Shown here piece after piece: positions 23,001 through 32,000 of a stretch of DNA of 64,000 bases. The position numbers and the translations under genes are program-made. Position 1 is the first letter of the stretch. Each line of letters starts with the position of its first letter. This DNA is from Lytechinus variegatus (lineage: Eukaryota; Echinodermata; Echinoidea; Temnopleuroida; Toxopneustidae), in contig NC_054740.1 in assembly GCF_018143015.1 (NCBI RefSeq), forward strand, positions 52,138,779 through 52,202,778, written 5' to 3'. A model generated the notes under the pieces. That model ran no database searches, was not told where the DNA came from, and saw nothing but the letters and a program-made list of their open reading frames with translations.

Positions 23001-26000
23001 TCACGAAGAATCATAAAATATCTTGCTTTCGTCACCTTGACTTCTTCAACCAATGACTTGACGGAGATGTTCAACTTTGTCTCACTACTGCGGAGAGCAA
23101 CGTTGGTCTGAGAATTTGGAACACCCTGCTACCTCTTAGCATAGACATTGATCTTACGCTCCATGGCTTCAACATGAGACAATCCTATTTCATACACAGT
23201 TAATGGCCACATGATGCGTGGCATCAAGGGAGGCCACATTTATCAATTGACTTCAGACTTTTCCTGTGTCCTTAATTCAATTTTCAACCAATTGACTGTT
23301 CAAAGATTCTACGGTACTTGAACAATTTGAATTCAAATAGTAACTTTGATATCCTTGACTTTGATTCAAAATTATTGAAATAAGCTTCCCCTTTTATTGC
23401 CCAATCCTTATGTGATATCTTTAACACTAGTTTGATACGGATTGTACCTGCTGACTAGAAAATTGCACGTACGACACCAATTTTCAAAGGTAAGGGTTCA
23501 AAAGACGAAAAACCTAATTACCGACCAAACTCAGTCGTTTGTCACGTCCCCCAAATCATAAAAAGGAAATACAATCACAACCACTATTATACCTTCAAAA
23601 GCATGACATGATTAACGTTGATCAATACGCATTTTTTCCGAACCATCAACAATAACGTGCCTGCATCGTGTCTTAGATGATTTTTATGATACATTGAATA
23701 TGAAAGAAACAGTTGCTGCATGATTTCTAGACATCTCAAAGTGTTTTGATCGTGTAGTAGATCATGTTCTTTCTCTATCCAAACTCGAAAAATATGGAAT
23801 TATCATTAATATGCTCACTTGGTTAAAAAACTATTTGAATGACAGAAAGCAAGCTGTATTTTCCAAAGGAAAATTATCTAATATTAAAAAGCTTTCTATT
23901 GGAGTACCGCAGGGCAGTGTTCTGGCCACCATCCTGTTCTTGATGTTTGTTAATGATACATCTGAATAGATTGCTAAAGATACTTGCAGCAGTTTTGCTG
24001 GTGATGTAGTTGTATTTGCCTCTGACTGTAAATTGGAAAATGTAACAAAGAAATTACAGAAAGATGTAGACGCCTTTAATGACTGGTATAACCGAAACCG
24101 ATAACGCATTAATACAAGCAAAACCAAAACAATACTAATTTAAATTAAGATCATCTGATACATTGAATATATTCATTAATAATGATCTGATTGAACAGGT
24201 TAAGTCTATAAAGTATTTAGGCATTGTGACAGATGAAAACCTGAAGTGGAATGTATATTTAAGAGAATTATGTAAATCGATTGCCTATAAGATCTACTCT
24301 TTAGACAAGTTGAGTAAATTCCTGAGTTCACATGTACTAAATATCCAGTATAAATGCCTATAAGGTATTTAGGCATTGTGAAAGATGGAAACCTGAAGTG
24401 GAATGTATATTTAAAAGCCCCCTCACACCTGACCGAATGTAAGCGGACGAAGGGTGACGAATGGGAAAATGAACGAAATTCACGCGAATTCAACGAAAAT
24501 TTACGTCAAATCATGCGATCAGTAACTATTGTCACATTTTATCAACAAACGGTAAGCGAAGGATAAATAAGACATGCAAAGGATATCGACTTATTGGTTC
24601 ACCTCTTTGAGAAAGTTGCTGCCGAAGGCGAGCGAAGGGTTGATACAACCCAATAAGGAACAGTGAGCAATGGTTTGATATGGCGTGCGATTAGAAACGA
24701 AGACGAGGGAATAGATCAGGCAATCTTGTTTGTTGTGTCATCGTGTTGCTTCGTAAATGTTCTTTCGAGATCGGTCCACTTCGGCAAAAGTGCGAAGATG
24801 GACTATGCGCGACAAAAACACACGAACGATAATACCCCTTTTCCACTAGGGCCAGGACAGCGTCAGGACAGGGCGCGGAATGTAATAATAATCCGCGAAC
24901 CTTCCGCAACCTTTCCTTTGGAAGTATCCGCATGCTGTCTCAAACCCTTCCTGGTGTTCGGGAAATCAAAATTTGTCCGCATCCAAATTTGGTCGAGACC
25001 AAAATTTGGACGCGGATATTGAATTCCTGACACCTTCGGGACGCTGTCCTGATGATGTCCTGTCCTTCCTAAACACTTCCACGTCTTCCGGAAACCATCC
25101 GCAATTAGGTCAGCTTCAGGAAGCAAAGAGGAAGCCATGCGGAGTGTTTCAGGAGCATGCGGATTTGAATAAGAAGGCAAATGGACTGTTTCAGGAACGT
25201 GCGGACAGGAATAAGACGGCAAGCGCACTGTTTCAGGAACTTGTGGACAGGAATAAGAAGGCAAGCGGAACGTATCAAGAATGTGTGGATCCAATACAAA
25301 TATGTATAAATAAATGAAATGAAATGTATGGAACGGGTACACAAGTAGCAAAGACCATTTATGGTCAGTGCGCTTCTGCATTTTAAGCACTTTATTTGAT
25401 CGTGAATAAGATGCGTATGTCATTAATAATAATGATAACAATAATGATAGCTAGATTTTATATATCGCTTTTCTCAGAACGGTTCAAATTGCTTTACAGC
25501 ATAGTATTACCCAATTCATTGGATTCATTTCAATCCCGCGTGAAAAGTGCACAATATCCACTCCTTAAGAAGCAATCATTGCAATCATCGCAGCCTAAAA
25601 ATGGCGCTGGCAGATTCAAACATACAATGACTTTCGCATCCTGCCGGGTCCCCATTTAGCACCTGGGTCGAGAGTGGCAAAGTGTGGATTACGCCTTGAC
25701 AAAGGACGCTATATGGATTCTAACTAGTGACCCTCTGTTTACAAGGCGAGAGTCAGAATCACTACACCAAGGCTATTTCACAAAAACGAATAGGCCATCG
25801 TGAAAAAAAAAATTGCACAGGACAGGTTTCTGATAAACATAAAACGTGAGCGCGAAGCGCGAGCTTATTTCTTTCTATTTTGTCCTGAAGATTTAATATT
25901 TTGGAGCAATGTTTTTGTAATCCTTAAGAAGATGCGTTTGTAACAAATAATTACTTCGAGAGCGCGAGCAGAATTTTTTATACATGCTCTGGCCTGATCG

Positions 26001-29000
26001 AAAAAAAATGCAGTTACCAATGAAGAAAATACATATTTCAACAATTAAATGCGAGCGCAAACTGAACAATTTTTGACATCCCTACCTAAATACTGGACAT
26101 TCTAAGAACTTCTTTAATCATGAACGGGAAGGGTATATGGCTATACACTTGATACGAGCTCGAAGCGAGAGCGGGAACAAGATTGATATTTACACCTAAA
26201 ACGGAACATTTCGTGTTTTATAAATCCGGAAAAGGATGGATAATTGGTATATCTTCCTATATTAATAATGCAAGCGCAATAATCTCGATAAACATGCTTG
26301 CGAGTGTTTAGATGTATACCTTGAATCTGGACATTCTTATTCAGTTTCAATGTGCGAAATACCTTGTTAATAGAATTTTTTATTTTACAAGAAAGAGCAA
26401 TTAGAGTAATTACAGATAGTCATTATCTTGCTGATTACATTTTAAGGATATTTTGTCATCATGGCTAAGATTGATATTTTCCTCTACGTCTTTCTAAGCG
26501 CGAGATGAAACTTGTCGATATTCCATTTATATTGTTATGATTATTAGGAAATCATGAAAATATTACTATTTACAGTGTTCTTGATTTTTTCCTCTCTCTT
26601 AGTTTAATGATTTCTAATTTGTATATTTTGTATGTTTTACATTGTAAAGCGCTAAATAAGTTTAAGTTGTTATTATTATTATTATTATTACTATCTTACT
26701 TATTAATCTAATAAGCCTATTGAGAGCGCGAAAATGATATAAAGGCCAGAAAACTGGGCATTTGTAATTAAGAACAGGACGCATGGGTTAATAAGTCTTT
26801 AAAAAAAATAATGCGAGCGCAAATTGCGAGCCAAAACTTTTGATAAACTGTCATGAAAGAGGGATCTAAAATAATTTGTTAGAATGAATATAGGTAAACA
26901 AATCCCTCCATTCAAAATGCAAGCGCGCTGCACTAGCTGATTCTATTCACAATCAGACCAGCCTGAAAAGGGATAGTTTTCAAAACTTTATGGAATACAT
27001 GAAGAGAATATTTACTTGACAAAATTAATCAAATAATGCTAGTGCGCAGCGCGAGCTGTATTTGTTGATATTTAGACCACAAACTGTCATTTTACAGAAG
27101 AATTTAAAAAAACAATTTGTAAATCAAGCAAATACTGAAAGCTCGATGTCCGAGAAATGTTTTTATATTTACTTCAAAACTTTATATTAAGCTTCATGTA
27201 GTTATGTATCTCATAGATTAGACAATGCGAACACGAAGCGTGGGCGAAAATTTTATGTTGTGACATGAAAGATTTTTTCCCCCAATCACCCTGCTCATTT
27301 TATTTTATTCACTCATTTTTCTCCTCTTATTTTTATTCTCTCTTCCCTTCTTGTTCTTTTTCCTTTCTTTCATCTTTTCTGTTCCCTCAAAAAAAGTGGG
27401 AAGCACATTTGATATTGTGTCCCCCTTCTAAAAAGTGAAGGGACACGCGTGGGATTTCAAACCATGGATGCAATTTGATTTGAAAGAAAAGAAAATCCTA
27501 TATAGTCTATTTTTGGTCTAAAAATATTTTTGGTCGAAAAATTTGTAAAAATAGCATATTTTTATGACGGATTTCTTTATTCTCGCCTGCTGCCGACTCG
27601 GACTAAATAGCAACCCCAAAATTGTACCCCTAACTTTGTAGAAAATATATGAACGATTTGTTATCTCGGTGTATTCGCAGGTTGCTCGAAAGTTATCGTA
27701 ATTGTCCTAGTCCTTGCTTTTACCACTCGAGACGTTGTCCTAAATGTGTCCGGTTCTGATACGATCTGCATGCTGTCCGCGCCAAACGCCGAAAAATCTT
27801 TTCAGATAATCCTGTCCTAGGACAGTCCCCGGAATGTCCTAGGACAATATGCAAACATTCCTGATCGTCCTAGGACAAGATCATTTGCATATTCTTTTAC
27901 GGAATTTGGTTGCGGACAGCATGCTGAAATGACATAAGTTGCTTCCGCGACCCTTCATGGTCTTGTCCGCGCACTAGTGGAAAACCGCCTTAAAGGGATC
28001 GGGTTCGAGTCCTGGGGTGAACAAGATGATTTTTTTTCAGTTTTTTTTTTCTTTTTGCAACATCTTACATGATCCTTTATGATATTTAAAAGGTATAAAA
28101 GTTAAAATTTAGCAAGATAAAACAGATTATAATTGCTTTTTTCATATCACATGTGTTTTGCGTGTAATCTCTATGGGACATGACTTTTTCTCAAAACTAG
28201 ATTCGACATTCCTCTATTTCGTGAGCCATATCTCCATTTTTTCTTGTCAGTTTTCTTTAGGCTTTTAGTATGTTGTAGCTGAGATTCTAAGCTTTCGCAG
28301 ATGTGCCCTTCATTTTTTGATCAGATGCCGGGATCATGCCCGTATTTCACTTGCAAAATTGGACTTGTAATTCTCAAAATTGCTTGCGTGTATTCTCTAT
28401 GGGGAATATCGTGGCTTTGACTGCTTTCTAAAGGGCGCGGGTTCGAGTCCTGGGGTGAACAAGATGATTTTTTTTTCAGTTTTTTTTTCTTTTTGCCACT
28501 TCTTACATGATCCTTTATGATATTTAAAAGGTATAAATGTTTAAATTTAGCAAGATAAAACAGATTATAATTGATTTTTTTCATATCACATGTGTTTTGC
28601 GTGTAATCTGTATGGGACATGACTTTTTCTCAAAACTAGATTCGACATTCCTCTATTTCGTGAGCCATATCTCCATTGTTTCTTGTCAGTTTTCCCTGAG
28701 CTTTTAGTATGTTGTAGCCGAGATTCTAAGCTTTCGAAAATGTGCTCTTCATTTTTGATCAGATGCCGGGATCATGCTCGTATTTCGCTTGCAAAATTGG
28801 AATTCTCAAAATTGCTTACGTGTATTCTCTATGGGGAATATCGTGGCTCAATGGATAACGCATTTGAATCGCTTTCACAGGGGCGCAGGTTCGAGTCCTG
28901 TGGTAAACAAGATTTTTTTTTTCATTTTTTTTCTTTTTACCACCTCGTCCATGATCCTTCGTGATAATTTAATGGTATAAAATTTAAAATTTCGCAAGAT

Positions 29001-32000
29001 AAAACAGATTATAATTACTTTGTTTCATATCACATGTATTGTCATACATGAAAGAGACCCTTTTAACAGTGCTTTATCATCTCCCGTCTTTCACAAGTAT
29101 TCCATCCATAATGAATATTCCGTCGTCATCATGAAGATCATATTGATCTGCATGAATATATGTCTGTCTATCTACCTACTCTGTATATGTATCTGTCTAT
29201 CTCTCTGTCTAATATAACATATTTATCTGTTTAGATATGTATATCTATCTATCGTTCTATATATCCATCAATCTATCTGCCTGTCTCTATCTATCTTTCC
29301 ATATGTATGTCTGTCTGGCTATCTATCTATATCAATCTATTTGTCTCTATCTATCTATCTATTTATCTATCTATATGTCTGTCTGTCTATCTATGTTTTA
29401 TTAATATAACCACCTATCATTTATCTCTCAATCGATCACTTGATCCATCCATCGCTCCATCCACCACTCCATCCATCTATATATATAATCATCTATCTTG
29501 TATGTATCTGATTGAAGCTGTATGTTTGACGATTGTCATCATCACATCAATAATCACATTTAGCAATGGTCAAAACTTATTCTTAGGATGTCTACGATCA
29601 AGATTATCAATGATATCTATATGATTTATTTCATACATCAGCCGACACGGAATGACAAATCATGACAGACCACCTAATTCGTCCGCATGACGAATTAAAT
29701 TCTAGTNNNNNNNNNNNNNNNNNNNNNNNNNNNNNNNNNNNNNNNNNNNNNNNNNNNNNNNNNNNNNNNNNNNNNNNNNNNNNNNNNNNNNNNNNNNNNN
29801 NNNNNNNNNNNNNNNNNNNNNNNNNNNNNNNNNNNNNNNNNNNNNNNNNNNNNNNNNNNNNNNNNNNNNNNNNNNNNNNNNNNNNNNNNNNNNNNNNNNN
29901 NNNNNNNNNNNNNNNNNNNNNNNNNNNNNNNNNNNNNNNNNNNNNNNNNNNNNNNNNNNNNNNNNNNNNNNNNNNNNNNNNNNNNNNNNNNNNNNNNNNN
30001 NNNNNNNNNNNNNNNNNNNNNNNNNNNNNNNNNNNNNNNNNNNNNNNNNNNNNNNNNNNNNNNNNNNNNNNNNNNNNNNNNNNNNNNNNNNNNNNNNNNN
30101 NNNNNNNNNNNNNNNNNNNNNNNNNNNNNNNNNNNNNNNNNNNNNNNNNNNNNNNNNNNNNNNNNNNNNNNNNNNNNNNNNNNNNNNNNNNNNNNNNNNN
30201 NNNNNNTATATCATACTGTTTTTTTTTCTGTTTTACGAAGTAAGAATGCCTTTCTGTAAAATTGTACTTGATTTGTATTGCTTTATATTACTTCGTATTA
30301 TGTTTTGAATGGAAATGAAATAGAAGAATTGAAACATGCTAAATGTAGTACTACCCAAACCTAACATATCCCTATCCTATAATTATGCCGGAACAGTAAC
30401 TTGGAACAAACTCCCGGAAGATATCCAGAATGCCATCATTACAAGAAATTTCGCTTAAATCAACAAAAATTCTTTAACTGTTCTATTTTGGTCCATATAT
30501 ATTTATAGTTAGCGTGATTACCCAATAATGCACATCTACTCATCGATTATTATGATTTTCTATTAATATTAATATTATTACAATTCTTTAAATTGATGCC
30601 CATTCCTGTTTTAACTTGATATCTATGTATAAAACCTCTTTCTTTTTCCTTCACTTCTTTATCTTACTATGAGATAAATCTTGCTATTTGTTCCTTTTTT
30701 CTGATGTTTCACATTTAGCATTATTTGTATTTTAGTTTTGCTGTATATAATTACATGTATTCCCAATTATTTGTGATCTTTTCTTTTGATCTGTGTATAT
30801 TTTCTTTATGCAGGACCATTATGTGAAACAGCCTGTTGAAAGATGTTTTGATAAATAAAAAAAATAAATACATTATTCTTCCTTCATCTTTCGGGTCTTC
30901 GGTATACCAACTGCCTGATGGAATCTCATCCCCACACAATGTTTAATTATTTTTTAGAAGATACTTAGAAATATTCTTATTATTTTCTTTGTTTAAAGAC
31001 AGATAACTACATATTTTTTTTCTCCTGCGATTCTTTATTCTAAGAGCTACTTACAGTCCAAATTACAGCCTTTGGCTGGACTATTAATAGAAGGGTAATT
31101 TCGTGTTTAATTGATAAACTTCGGTGACATTTCATTAACTTGTTGTGCATTTTTCTCTGTCATATCAGCAGCTGCTGACCCCTCTTTCTTCTTCTTAAAA
31201 CCTGAGTATTTCCATGTACTAGCTCCATGGTGTTTCCATGTACGTATCCTGATGAACTTTTAGACCTCACTATATCTAACCCAAATTTAATGATTGAATG
31301 TCACTCTAATATCAGAAAAAAATGATCCTCAAAAACGAGGCTTTTGCTTTAATTGCCTTTGCTTGATTCAGTGGGTCTGATGCGTAAGAGGTACGTAGCT
31401 TTTGCTGGACTTTTTGCTTGGCTCTTACTATATATGGATATAAATGAGCGTGCAAATGCTTTTGCTAGTTGCAAGCTCAAGCAATTGCTAACTGCCTGCT
31501 CGCGTATGCTATAAGCTATTGCTAAAAAGCGTATGCTTGAAGCAAACTTTTTGCTTGTGAGGGCCGTTTAGTTTTTGCTTGGGTTTTTCAAGCTCCGGCC
31601 GTCAGAGCTGATCGAGGCGTTCGCGTCTTATAATCATGTTTAAGTACCCAACAGAAATCCCCAAGGTGTACAGTATTCAACATGTACATATTTTCTTCCT
31701 CGCAAGTGCCAACTGAATGCCAACTATATAAATTTCATTATTATAAGCAAGTCAAAGGGATAGTTTGACACCACGTCTGAGGAAAAGATGTATGAAGTGT
31801 CCCCCATCATGACCTTTGTATTCGAATGATCCTTTGTTCTGTGAGTCGACTCGTGTTCACACCAGTAACTACGTTCAAACCGTCAGCAATTGTTTTCTGA
31901 ATAGGCAAGCAAACAGCTGAAAATGCGAAAGAAATTGCTAAGGCATGATCTTTTGCTTGACTAGAAATTACATGTGCTTGAAGCAATTGATTCATTCAAG

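Larger units (their letters stand above)
24828..28005. mobile_element. Possible large element with TTTTCCACTAG ends
   Basis: The left boundary reads CCCCTTTTCCACTAGGGCCAGG and the right boundary, inverted, GGCGGTTTTCCACTAGTGCG; internally both flanks are rich in GCATGCTGTCCGC / CAGGACAG phrases. This suggests one old element later filled by a SINE (25428-25781), a GC-core array (25795-27450) and a LINE tail (26385-26695). Limits and class are uncertain. Confidence 0.35.

Noticed and set aside
24863..25441. 192-codon minus-strand frame with VPETVRLPSYS repeats
   Set aside because: It arises from a 42-bp minisatellite, which keeps all frames open; the opposite strand is equally open.
28848..28905. 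Functional tRNA (Arg-like)
   Set aside because: Part of a repeated unit; no complete acceptor stem and no plausible anticodon stem.
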